From Pseudomonadales bacterium (GTDB taxonomy: Bacteria; Pseudomonadota; Gammaproteobacteria; Pseudomonadales; Pseudohongiellaceae): a stretch of 62,240 nt of DNA. The stretch is from positions 1-62,240 of the forward strand of contig JAJEGU010000069.1 in NCBI GenBank assembly GCA_022819645.1. Direction: 5' to 3'. Below are positions 54,317 through 62,240 of the stretch, piece by piece. The translations under genes were made by a program, and so were the position numbers. Numbering within the stretch: the stretch's first letter is position 1; each line of letters opens with the position of its first letter. The notes beneath the pieces were generated by a model, which was given only the letters and a program-made list of their open reading frames with translations, had not been told where the DNA came from and did not search any database.

Positions 54317-56916
54317 TGGAACTCAAGGACTTTCAGCAGAACGTGCTTGATATGCTCGATGACTATCTGGGAGCATTGGTCCGAGAGCGAATCAACTCGG
54401 ATGAAGTGGCGAAGATTAGCCGAGCGAAACCGAAACTGAACATTCCGGTTCCCGACTACACCGAGCAGGCTTGGAATGCCATGGCAAAATCGGGAAAGTT
54501 GCCCAAATCGCGAGACGTCATCCCTTTCAGCAAGCGAGAAGACGGCGCCGAACGATCAGTGCCCTCTGTTACCCTGAAAGTTCCAACCGGAGGCGGAAAA
54601 ACCCTGTTGGCGGCGCACTCGGTGTCGCGCGTCATGGCGAAGTGGCTGCGGGCCAATCACGGTTTGGTGCTTTGGATCGTTCCCAACGAGTCGATCTATT
54701 CCCAGACCCGGAAAGCATTGAACAACCGGGAACATCCCTACCGGCAAACCCTGGACCGGGCAGCGGCGGGCCGGGTCAGAATTCTGGACAAGACCTCGCC
54801 GCTGAGTCGGGAAGACGTGGAGAACCAACTGTGTGTCGTGCTGATGATGCTGCAATCTTCCAACAGGGAGAACAAGGAGACGCTGCGAATATTCAAGGAC
54901 CGGGGCAACGTGCGTGGATTTTTCCCCGACGGCGACGATTTCGATGCTCATCGCGAATTGCTGGATCAAGTACCGAATCTGGAATTTTACGGACAACGCG
55001 ACACGCTCGGCTGCGTCGTAAAGGAATCCCTGGGCAATACGCTTCGAATAATCCGCCCATTGGTGGTAATGGACGAAGGACACAAGGCATTTTCGCCCTT
55101 GGCGCTGAGAACGCTGTATGGATTCAACCCCTGCTTCGTGATCGAACTTTCCGCTACGCCGAGGGACCGCCCTCCGGTTTTCAGCAACTGGCTCGTTGAT
55201 GTGTGCGGCACGGACCTGGACCGGGAGGAAATGATCAAGTTACCGATCAATGTCACCGTGCGTGGCAACGACGATTGGCGGGACTGTCTGCGGGCCGGAT
55301 ATGAATACTTGAACGATTTGCAAACGAAGGCGGATGAATTGCGTGAACGGACCAGCCGCTACATTCGACCCATTTGCCTGGTGCAGGTGGAACGCACCGG
55401 AAAAGAACAGCGGGAGATGGGTTTCATTCATGCCGAAGACGCTCGCGAACACTTGCTGATGCTGGGGGTGGGAGAGCATCAAATTGCCATCAAGACTTCG
55501 GAAAAGAACGATCTCAAGGATCCGGAGAACCAGGATTTGCTGAGCCCCACGAACGAAGTACGTTTCATAATCACCAAACTGGCGCTTCAGGAGGGCTGGG
55601 ATTGCTCGTTCGCGTATGTTTTGTGCGCTCTTGCGCCCAATTCCAGCCGCAACGCCATGACACAGTTGATCGGCCGCATCCTGCGCCAGCCGGACGCGCG
55701 CAAGACCGGCCTTGCCGCATTGGACGAATGCCACGTCTTTTGTTTTCACGTAGCCACCCGCGAAGTAGTGGAAGGAATCAAGAAAGGACTTGAGCGGGAC
55801 GGCATGTCCGATCTGGTGGACCGCATCCGGGAGAGCGAAGAAAGCGGCATTTCCGGCCATGCGGTACGGTACTTGCAGCGCAGAAAAACATTCCGTGATT
55901 TGAAAATCTATTTGCCTCAAGTCAACTGGGTAGGCGACGGCGCGGTTCGACCGCTGGACTATGAGGAAGATATCCTGTTTCGCATCGACTGGAGCCAAGT
56001 TAATCTGGAGGATGTGGCCGCCAAATTACCCACGTCTACCCAGTTACGAGAGATTCAACGAGTTCAGGTTGGCCTGGCGGATTCCGAAGCGGTGGATTTT
56101 CTAACCACCCGGGAACTTGGCAGGGAACGAATCGAGAAACCGTTCGATCCGGTCTATGCGGTGCGTTCAGTTGCCGACATCGTTCCCAATCCATGGGTGG
56201 CGCGCGAATACGTCGAGAGCGTTTTGGATCAATTACGGGAGCGTGGAATTGAAAGCGACCGGTTTGGGGTCATTGGCCACTTGATAACAGAAACCCTGCG
56301 TGCCCACCTGGGAAGCGAGCGGGAACGTTTGGCGGAATCCCTGTTCATGGAAGACGTGGAGTCTGGCCGCATTCAGTTTCGACTCCGTGCCGACAGCCAT
56401 AACTGGGTAATGCCTGACGAAATGACTACCGGACGAGGTGTCAACAGCCAGGAACTGCGCCGCAACGACGGCCAGTTTGTTCAGCGAAACTTGTTCGAGA
56501 CAACCTACAAGGATGATTTCAATGGCTATGAGCAGAACGTGGCTTGTTATCTCGATGGCGCACAGGCGCTGCGCTGGTGGCATCGAAACGTCGCGCAAAG
56601 GCAGTACGCATTGCAGGGATGGCGAAAAAACAAGATTTATCCGGATTTCATCTTCGCCATTGACGACGGTGGCGGAAATAATCGAATCATGATTCTGGAA
56701 ACCAAGGGGGATCATCTCGACAACCTGGATACCAAGTACAAGAAAAAGGTCATGGAAGCCTGTACTCAGGCCTATCAAATCGAAGGGGTAACAAGCCGGG
56801 GCGAGCTGGAATTGGTGGTTGACGGTGATACCACGGTAAGCTGCGAGTTGATTTTCGAAGGCCAGTGGGAAACCAGCCTTTCCAATATCCTGGATACTGG
56901 CAACAGGCCCTACTAA
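54316..56916 (+). CDS. res: Type III restriction endonuclease subunit (Res)
   Basis: 866 residues from the ATG at 54316. Superfamily 2 helicase motifs: Walker A VPTGGGKTLLAA (about 90), DEGH box VVMDEGHKAF, motif III ELSATPRDR and motif VI QLIGRILRQPDARK. The C-terminal PD-(D/E)xK nuclease is in KIYPDFIFAI and MILETKGDHL (about 775-800). It translocates or slides on DNA and cuts when two inversely oriented sites are unmethylated. It acts with Mod. Length is typical. Confidence 0.94.
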   Translation: MELKDFQQNVLDMLDDYLGALVRERINSDEVAKISRAKPKLNIPVPDYTEQAWNAMAKSGKLPKSRDVIPFSKREDGAERSVPSVTLKVPTGGGKTLLAAHSVSRVMAKWLRANHGLVLWIVPNESIYSQTRKALNNREHPYRQTLDRAAAGRVRILDKTSPLSREDVENQLCVVLMMLQSSNRENKETLRIFKDRGNVRGFFPDGDDFDAHRELLDQVPNLEFYGQRDTLGCVVKESLGNTLRIIRPLVVMDEGHKAFSPLALRTLYGFNPCFVIELSATPRDRPPVFSNWLVDVCGTDLDREEMIKLPINVTVRGNDDWRDCLRAGYEYLNDLQTKADELRERTSRYIRPICLVQVERTGKEQREMGFIHAEDAREHLLMLGVGEHQIAIKTSEKNDLKDPENQDLLSPTNEVRFIITKLALQEGWDCSFAYVLCALAPNSSRNAMTQLIGRILRQPDARKTGLAALDECHVFCFHVATREVVEGIKKGLERDGMSDLVDRIRESEESGISGHAVRYLQRRKTFRDLKIYLPQVNWVGDGAVRPLDYEEDILFRIDWSQVNLEDVAAKLPTSTQLREIQRVQVGLADSEAVDFLTTRELGRERIEKPFDPVYAVRSVADIVPNPWVAREYVESVLDQLRERGIESDRFGVIGHLITETLRAHLGSERERLAESLFMEDVESGRIQFRLRADSHNWVMPDEMTTGRGVNSQELRRNDGQFVQRNLFETTYKDDFNGYEQNVACYLDGAQALRWWHRNVAQRQYALQGWRKNKIYPDFIFAIDDGGGNNRIMILETKGDHLDNLDTKYKKKVMEACTQAYQIEGVTSRGELELVVDGDTTVSCELIFEGQWETSLSNILDTGNRPY

Positions 56917-56963
56917 TCCGGTAATGGACTCGAACCAGCCAACTGCAAGAGCGACGCAAAATC

Positions 56964-57914
56964 ATGCCCGACAAACCTGATCTGCTGATAGTCAACAATT
57001 TTCATCCTCCCACGGTGGAGTTGCTTGATGCGCGGTTTCGGACGCATCATTTGTGGCGGCTGTCCGGGAGCGGCAGGGGGGAGTTGATTGCGGAGCTTGA
57101 TGGGCGCTGTGAGGCGGCGGCGAGCGCTTCCTGGGTTTGTGACGACATCGTCTATGGACTGTCGTCGCTGCGGGTGCTTTCCTGTTTTGGGGTTGGCGTG
57201 GACGGGATCGATTTCGAGCGCGCGGGCGAGGCGGGAATTGCTGTCACCAATACGCCCGATGTGCTGAATGACGCGGTGGCGGATATTGCCATCGCCCTGA
57301 TTCTGGCGACTACCCGGGACATCGTCAACGCCGACCGCTTTGTCCGCGCCGGCAGGTGGCGCGAAGAGCCGTTTCCCTTCGGCAGGGGGCTGGCGGGGCG
57401 TACTCTCGGCATTCTCGGGCTGGGCAGGATCGGCAGTGCGGTAGTGCGCCGGGCCGAGCCGCTTGGCCTGCGCTTCGCCTATCATAATCGCAGGGCGAAA
57501 GCGGACATAGCCTTTCCCTGTTACGACTCTCCGAGGGAACTCGCGCAGCACAGCGATATCCTGCTCAATGTGCTGCCGGGCGGGGCGGAAACCCATGGAA
57601 TCGTGGACCTCGAAGTGCTCGCCGCACTCGGCCCCGAGGGGATTCTCATCAATGTGGGACGCGGCTCCAGCGTGAATGAGTCCGCCCTGGTGCAGGCGCT
57701 GCGGCGGGGCCTGATCGCCGGCGCGGGGCTCGATGTCTACGCCAATGAGCCCCAGGTCCCGGAGGAGTTGCTCGCCATGGATAACGTCGTGTTGCTGCCG
57801 CATATCGGCAGCGCCACCCGGGAAACCCGGGCCGACATGGGCCAACTCGTCATCGACAATCTCGATTCCTGGTTCCAGTCCGGGAAACTGCTCACGGAAG
57901 TCAGCGGAAACTGA
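56964..57914 (+). CDS. D-isomer-specific 2-hydroxyacid dehydrogenase
   Basis: 316 residues. NAD(P)-binding motif GILGLGRIGSAVVRRAEPLG; catalytic Arg in NVGRGSSVNE, Glu in DVYANEPQVPEEL and His in LLPHIGSATRETR. The family reduces glyoxylate, hydroxypyruvate or other 2-ketoacids; the substrate cannot be fixed. It follows res by 47 bases but looks like a core gene. A relic of a second dehydrogenase 5' region lies at 60187-60252. Confidence 0.93.
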   Translation: MPDKPDLLIVNNFHPPTVELLDARFRTHHLWRLSGSGRGELIAELDGRCEAAASASWVCDDIVYGLSSLRVLSCFGVGVDGIDFERAGEAGIAVTNTPDVLNDAVADIAIALILATTRDIVNADRFVRAGRWREEPFPFGRGLAGRTLGILGLGRIGSAVVRRAEPLGLRFAYHNRRAKADIAFPCYDSPRELAQHSDILLNVLPGGAETHGIVDLEVLAALGPEGILINVGRGSSVNESALVQALRRGLIAGAGLDVYANEPQVPEELLAMDNVVLLPHIGSATRETRADMGQLVIDNLDSWFQSGKLLTEVSGN

Positions 57915-57950
57915 GCCAACACTCCACTTTTTGGGAAGTTGATCCAGCCC

Positions 57951-58113
57951 AGGAGCCTGCGCCACAGGAATTTGCGAAAGCGAAAATTCTCTACCGCCGC
58001 GCCCCCGGCTGATCGATTGAGGCGAATATTGGTGAATATGCAACGAAATCGAGCGGCCGGGGGCGTGGATGAGAGCGGATTTGCAGCCGTGAATTCCTGT
58101 GGCGCAGGTTCCC
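57951..58113. repeat. ~160-bp dispersed element with two nested stems (copy 2)
   Basis: The outer arms are CCTGCGCCACAGGAATTT (57956-57973) and GAATTCCTGTGGCGCAGG (58091-58108). The inner arms are CGCCCCCGGCTG (58000-58011) and CGGCCGGGGGCG (58054-58065). Relative to copy 1, the GTA/TAC pair in the outer arms becomes ACA/TGT and T/A in the inner arm becomes C/G, so pairing is maintained. The two imperfect positions in this copy would be G-U pairs in RNA. It lies between the dehydrogenase and the ATPase-TOPRIM pair. Confidence 0.85.
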
Positions 58114-58275
58114 AGCATACCAGAACACGTATGTCCAAGTTGCAGGGAACACCGGGTCCAGAGGGAGCGCAGTGAGCGTAAATGCAACCATAAGCGCCAA
58201 GCTACCGCACACATAACTGTCGTATTGACCAAGAATGAAGTATTCTTTCACTGTAATGTTCAGGAACTCAAGCAC

Positions 58276-59595
58276 ATGCTTAAGCGCATTCACATCAAGG
58301 GCTACAAGTCCTTGCACGATGTTGAGGTTACGCTGCTCGAACTAAGCGTCTTGTTCGGCCCGAATGGAGCTGGCAAAAGTAATTTTCTCGATGCCCTCCA
58401 ACTGCTTTCGAAACTTGGAACGAGCCGAACTCTTAAGGAAGCATTCGAACCCCCGTATCGCGGCAAACCCATTGAATCTTTCACTATGGGAGAACGGGGA
58501 ATCCGCGGCTTGATTGAAAAGGAAAACCTGGTGTTTTCGATTGAAGCCGATTTGCAGCTTTCCGATGCTGTCGTGAAGTCAGTCAACAAACAAATCAGGG
58601 AAATTCGCAGGCCGAGTGGTGTTACCTCGGTTGGGAAGCGGGAAGGAAGTTTGATTGAAGTTCGTGAGCGGAATCTACGTTATCGCGTAAAAGTCGAAAT
58701 GTTGCCAAAATCCGGAGTATTAAGAGTAACGGATGAGTACCTTGCCGCCCTCAACAGCAAGGGGATGCCAACTCGAAATCGTAGACCATTTATTGAACGC
58801 CAGGGAGAGAAAATCCACTTGCGTCTGGAAGGGCAAGCTCATCCAACTTACCATGACAGATATCTTGACCATACAATTCTGTCAAAGCCGCACTATGCGC
58901 CTCACTACCCACATTTGGTAGCGGCACATCGGGAACTGGAAAGTTGGCTATTCTTTTACTTTGAACCCAGAGAAAGAATGCGCGCAGTCAATCCCATAAA
59001 AGAGGTTCGTCATATCGGCCTTATGGGTGAGGACCTTGCCGCTTTTCTTCGAACCCTGCAAGCTCTTGAACCTCTTCAATTCCAGGCGTTGGAGAAAGCT
59101 TTACATACTTTGCTGCCCAATATCGATGCAATAGAAGTGGACGTAAACGATGTAGGAGAGGTTGAACTGCGTTTAATTGAAAGCGGAGTTGCTATTCCGG
59201 CAAGGGTTCTTTCAGAAGGAACTCTTAGAATTCTCGGGCTTCTAGCTTTGGCGGGTGCCAAGGAAGGCCCTTCGCTAGTTGGATTTGAAGAACCTGAAAA
59301 TGGAATTCATCCACGTCGCATACAATTGATCGCTGAATTGCTCAAAACTCGCACGGCATCGGAAAATACACAGTATATTGTCACAACTCATTCTCCCGTT
59401 TTGCCTGATCTTCTTCCAGATGAATCTTTACTTGCTGTGAGAAGCAATCAGCGAGCAACCAGAATTGATCCATTTACTCTATTTTCCACGTTGGGAACAT
59501 TGGGGCGCGAAGATGATATAGAGCAAGTTTTAGATGACAGCAGGGAAATTCTTCCGGTATCCACTCGTATTCTTCGCGGTGATTTCGATGCATAA
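58276..59595 (+). CDS. AAA ATPase of RecF/OLD type, first gene of a two-gene pair
   Basis: 439 residues from the ATG at 58276 (MLKRIHIKGYKSLHDVEV); the frame is open upstream through the repeat. Walker A is LFGPNGAGKSNFLDAL. The signature region is LSEGTLRILGLLALAGA, Walker B is LVGFEEPENGIHPRR, and the His switch is YIVTTHSPVLPDLL. This is a compact ABC-type ATPase like those in OLD, AriA (PARIS) and RloA. The end overlaps the next gene by 8 bases. AT-richer than flanking core genes. A defence role is inferred from the pairing. Confidence 0.9.
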   Translation: MLKRIHIKGYKSLHDVEVTLLELSVLFGPNGAGKSNFLDALQLLSKLGTSRTLKEAFEPPYRGKPIESFTMGERGIRGLIEKENLVFSIEADLQLSDAVVKSVNKQIREIRRPSGVTSVGKREGSLIEVRERNLRYRVKVEMLPKSGVLRVTDEYLAALNSKGMPTRNRRPFIERQGEKIHLRLEGQAHPTYHDRYLDHTILSKPHYAPHYPHLVAAHRELESWLFFYFEPRERMRAVNPIKEVRHIGLMGEDLAAFLRTLQALEPLQFQALEKALHTLLPNIDAIEVDVNDVGEVELRLIESGVAIPARVLSEGTLRILGLLALAGAKEGPSLVGFEEPENGIHPRRIQLIAELLKTRTASENTQYIVTTHSPVLPDLLPDESLLAVRSNQRATRIDPFTLFSTLGTLGREDDIEQVLDDSREILPVSTRILRGDFDA

Positions 59596-60187
59596 CGTAG
59601 CATTATTCGTCGAAGACTTTGCCCACCAACAAGTCATTGGAGCTCTAATAAAAAAGCTTGCAGCCGAAAATGTGTCGAAACTGAACCTTCAGTGGCGAAG
59701 TGCAGTGCGCGGATATGGAAGAGTAGTAACCGAATTTGCGCGTTTTATGCAAGAATTGGAGTCATTGAATGAATTAACACCTGACCTTATAATTGTTGCG
59801 ACAGATGCGAACTGCAAAGGATTTCGATATAGGTCGAAAGAATTTCGGTTCGAAAATCCCTGCGCACCAATTGTACAAGCGATTCCCGATCCACATATTG
59901 AAAGGTGGTTGTTACTTGATGGGGCAGCATTCAAATCTGTATTCGGCAAAGGCTGCGCGGCGCCTGATTTGAAATGTGATCGAAGTCGATACAAGCACTT
60001 GCTCACGACCGCCATTCGAGAAACAGGAGTTATTCCAAGCTTGGGTGGCATAGAATTTGCCGAAGATATCGTGGGTCACATGGATATCAGGAGAGCAACA
60101 CAGCAAGATGAATCATTTGCAAGATTTGCAGACAACATTCAATCGATTTTTCGAGATTGGAAATTGATAGTTCACCAAGCCTTGTAA
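59588..60187 (+). CDS. Possible TOPRIM-type partner of the ATPase
   Basis: 199 residues from the ATG at 59588. The first strand NVALFVEDFAHQQVIGALI (Glu at residue 8) and the later DLIIVATDANCKGF resemble the Glu and DxD elements of a TOPRIM nuclease fold such as DUF4276 or DUF4435, though the second reads Asp-Ala-Asn. The C-terminus includes IPDPHIERWLLLDG. Eight-base overlap with the ATPase gene. Split ATPase plus TOPRIM pairs are known in phage defence (PARIS). This pair could be a relative or a distinct system. Confidence 0.7.
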   Translation: MHNVALFVEDFAHQQVIGALIKKLAAENVSKLNLQWRSAVRGYGRVVTEFARFMQELESLNELTPDLIIVATDANCKGFRYRSKEFRFENPCAPIVQAIPDPHIERWLLLDGAAFKSVFGKGCAAPDLKCDRSRYKHLLTTAIRETGVIPSLGGIEFAEDIVGHMDIRRATQQDESFARFADNIQSIFRDWKLIVHQAL

Positions 60188-60252
60188 TTCGATTGAAGCT
60201 GCTTGATGCGCGTTTTCAGAAGCATCGTCTGTGGCGGCGGTCTGGAAGCTGA
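60187..60252 (+). pseudogene. Relic of a 2-hydroxyacid dehydrogenase 5' region
   Basis: One frame reads LKLLDARFQKHRLWRRSGS then stop, matching the intact dehydrogenase at 56964 (VELLDARFRTHHLWRLSGS) residue for residue except a few changes. A small deletion then shifts the frame. It begins at the last base of the TOPRIM-like gene. Confidence 0.75.
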
Positions 60253-60370
60253 GTTGGCGCCCGACAAGGCTTTGCCAGTGTCTGGCCACTCCTGTAGAGT
60301 CGAATCCCTGGTCAGTTCAGAATGCGCGATTTCCCGCCGCGGAACCGATTTCAACCGAGGAAGACATCCC

Positions 60371-61965
60371 ATGCCCAAGGTTTCCCAACTATGCATCGCC
60401 CTGCTCTTGTTCGCCGCCGGGCAGGCTTGCGGCCAGAGTTTTCAGAACTACGAGGGAGACTTTCCGGAGTCGGTCCGGGCCTTCTACCATGTGCCGGTGG
60501 AGATGCGCGACGGCGTTCGCCTGATGACCGACGTGTATCTGCCGCGGGAAGGCGGTGAGTTCCCCACCCTGCTCGTCCGCGACATGTATTCGAACGGATC
60601 GACGGATTTGCGCCTGCGCTACGCGAAGTTCGCCACCGCCAACGGCTACGCGTTCGTCTTTCAGACGGTGCGCGGACGTTACGATTCCGATGGTCGCTGG
60701 TATCCCTATTTCCAGGAGATCAACGATGGCGACGATACCCTGACGTGGATTGCCGGGCAGCCCTGGTCGGACGGCAAGGTGGGCATGTTCGGCTCTTCCT
60801 ACCTGGCGTCCGTGCAATGGCTGGCGGCGCTGAATCGCAATCCCGCGCTGGTCGCCATAGCGCCGGCGGTAAGCCCCGGCAACTACTATCGCGATGTCGC
60901 CTATCCCGGCGGCGCCTTTTCGCTTCTGTCGCGGGCGCGCTGGGGCATCCGACTTACGACGCCTATTGGCGACCGCTCAATCTCGAAGCCCGGGCGCCCG
61001 AAATGTCGGTGCCGGCCCTGAACATGGGCGGCTGGTACGATGTTTTCCTGCGCAGCACCATCAGCAGCTACCAGACCATGAGTCGGGAAGCCGCCACCGG
61101 GACCGCGCGCCAGGGCCAGCGAATGATCATCGGCCCCTGGCCCCATGGCTGGAATCAGTCTTCCACGGTCGGTGATCTCGATTTTGGTCCCGATGCCCTG
61201 ATCGGGGTAGAGGACATCTTGCTGGAATGGTTCGACCATTGGCTGAAAGACGGTCCGGCGCCAGAGGGCAAGCCGATCCGGATTTTCGTGATGGGCGAGA
61301 ACGTTTGGCGCGAGGAGGATCAGTGGCCGCTGGCCAACACCGTGTATACCGACTACTTCCTGCGCGAGGACGGCTCGCTATCGCCGACGGCATCAGTGGA
61401 GACTGTCGGGGAACTGCAATATGCCTACGACCCCGCCGACCCCACGCCGACCCTGGGCGGCAATATCATGGAACCCACCTTGCGCGGGCCCCACGATCAG
61501 CGCCCTCTCGACGACCGGCGGGACATTTTGCGCTTCCTTACCGAACCATTTGCCGAGGAGACCGAGATCACCGGCCTCCTGTCCGCCGAAATCCACGCTT
61601 CGAGCAGCGCGGTGGATACCGATTTCATGGTCAAGCTGGTGGTCGTCAAGCCCGACGGTTTCTCATTCAACCTCGTGGACGGCGTCATTCGCGCGCGCTT
61701 CCGGGAAGGTTTCGAGCAAGAGCAACTGTTGCAACCGGATACCGTCTACCCGTACCTCATCGACCTGTGGGCGACGAGTTACCTGCTGCAACCGGGTGAC
61801 CGCCTGCGCCTTGATGTCACCAGCAGCAACTACCCCAGGCTGGCCAGAAACCTCAATACCGGCGCAACCTTCGCCAGGACCACCGAGATGGAAGTGGCCC
61901 GGCAGACCATACACATGAGCGAGCAGCATCCATCCAGACTGATACTGCCGGTCATTCCCCGCTGA
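60371..61965 (+). pseudogene. CocE/NonD family hydrolase with internal deletion and frameshift
   Basis: The first frame (60371-61021) starts with a signal peptide (LCIALLLFAAGQACGQ). It carries the alpha/beta hydrolase start (RDGVRLMTDVYLPREGGEFP) and nucleophile elbow MFGSSYLASVQWL. The second frame (in register from about 60940 to 61965) resumes at HPTYDAYWRPLNLEARAPE and runs through PALNMGGWYDVFLRS and IIGPWPHGWNQSS to the C-terminal beta domain. Intact relatives have a helical cap of roughly 80-100 residues between these parts; here it is missing and the frame shifts near 60930-60950. Such enzymes cleave esters, amides or acyl-amino acids. Probably non-functional unless the break is a sequencing artefact. 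Confidence 0.85.
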
Positions 61966-61976
61966 CTAAGTCAGAA
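61961..61976. repeat. 17-bp palindrome family (copy 4)
   Basis: GCTGACTAAGTCAGAAC, core CTGAC-taa-GTCAG, followed by TTCCC. It overlaps the stop codon of the broken hydrolase gene. Next to it, GGGAGCCTGCGCG (61984-61996) looks like a degenerate end of the ~160-bp element. Confidence 0.6.
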
Positions 61977-62003
61977 CTTCCCTGGGAGCCTGCGCGTTTT
62001 CGC

Positions 62004-62240
62004 GGAGTGAGGCCCGGTCAGCGCAGCCGACAAAAAGCACCGCTTTTCGAGGAGTGAGGTCCGGTCGGCGCAGCCGACGAAAAGCACCGCTTTTCGAGGA
62101 GTGAGGTCCGGTCTGCGCAGCCGACGAAAAGCACCGCTTTTCGAGGAGTTAGGTCCGTTCGGCGCAGCAGACGAAAAGCACCGATTTTCGAGGAGTGAGG
62201 TCCGGTCGGCGCAGCCGACGAAAAGCACCGCTTTTCGAGG
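62004..62240. repeat. 47-bp tandem double-hairpin array (runs off the right edge)
   Basis: Units begin GGAGTGAGGTCCGG at 62004, 62051, 62098, 62145 and 62192; the period is 47 throughout. Each unit holds two hairpins, GTCGGC-gca-GCCGAC and AAAAGC-acc-GCTTTT. The fourth unit is the most diverged. There are no unique spacers, so this is not a CRISPR array. A related single unit is at 10441. Confidence 0.9.

Noticed and set aside
58225..58259. Promoter with TTGACC and TAATGT before the ATPase gene
   Set aside because: The two hexamers are 23 bases apart, too far for a sigma70 promoter.
60371..61965. Selenocysteine or programmed frameshift to explain the split CocE-type gene, given selA nearby
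   Set aside because: The break is a frame change with missing domain sequence, not an in-frame TGA, and no slippery site or SECIS-like hairpin is evident.
61971..62228. Minus-strand repeat protein in the tandem array
   Set aside because: The period of 47 is not divisible by three, so each unit reads in a different frame.
62004..62240. CRISPR array at the right end
   Set aside because: Units are directly contiguous with a 47-base period and no unique spacers, each with two hairpins; no cas gene is seen.

Overview
The window reads as a GC-rich gammaproteobacterial chromosome. The strongest clue is the order dksA, gluQ, a small membrane ORF, cbrA, cbrB, pcnB, panB, panC, acs (16231-27250), which follows the Pseudomonas chromosome but lacks folK, panD and pgi. 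An Oar-like TonB receptor, a probable selA and a CocE/NonD hydrolase relic argue against Pseudomonas itself. I cannot name the genus.

Left part (1-15912): a minus-strand oligopeptide ABC operon (oppABCD type, no second ATPase, OppC carrying a large periplasmic insertion) with small membrane genes, a MAPEG protein and a lipoprotein-like hydrolase. A plus-strand MacAB-like export operon (adaptor, ATPase, permease) and a large TonB receptor follow. A second copy of the ATPase gene's 5' end sits just upstream of that gene, separated from it by a hairpin repeat.

The core block (16231-27250) covers stringent response (DksA), tRNA modification (GluQ-RS), carbon/nitrogen control (CbrAB), polyadenylation, pantothenate synthesis and acetate activation. 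A second core-like block (34829-44096) holds a DUF58-transglutaminase-MoxR-TPR operon, an MFS exporter and selA.

The rest is accessory and rich in defence-type genes. 27403-32100 has an AlbA_2/ATPase protein and McrBC. 32201-34547 has a two-gene unknown module in an intact and a decayed copy flanking a DUF4143 ATPase. 44189-50185 has a TrlF-like PHP-ATPase overlapping an AlbA_2 protein, and a further AlbA_2 protein. 50278-50859 is VapBC. 50868-51896 is a SIR2-like protein. 52242-56916 is a type III restriction-modification operon with a DUF433 gene between mod and res. 58276-60187 is an AAA ATPase overlapping a possible TOPRIM protein, flanked by an intact dehydrogenase gene and a relic of one.

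Several repeat families are dispersed across the window: a ~160-bp element with compensatory changes in two nested stems (15918 and 57951, with fragments elsewhere), a 47-bp double-hairpin unit (tandem at the right end, single at 10441), a 17-bp palindrome (four copies), and a CGCAGAATGAC-type palindrome (two copies). Several lie exactly at the ends of broken or rearranged genes. All calls come from reading the sequence; no database search was run.
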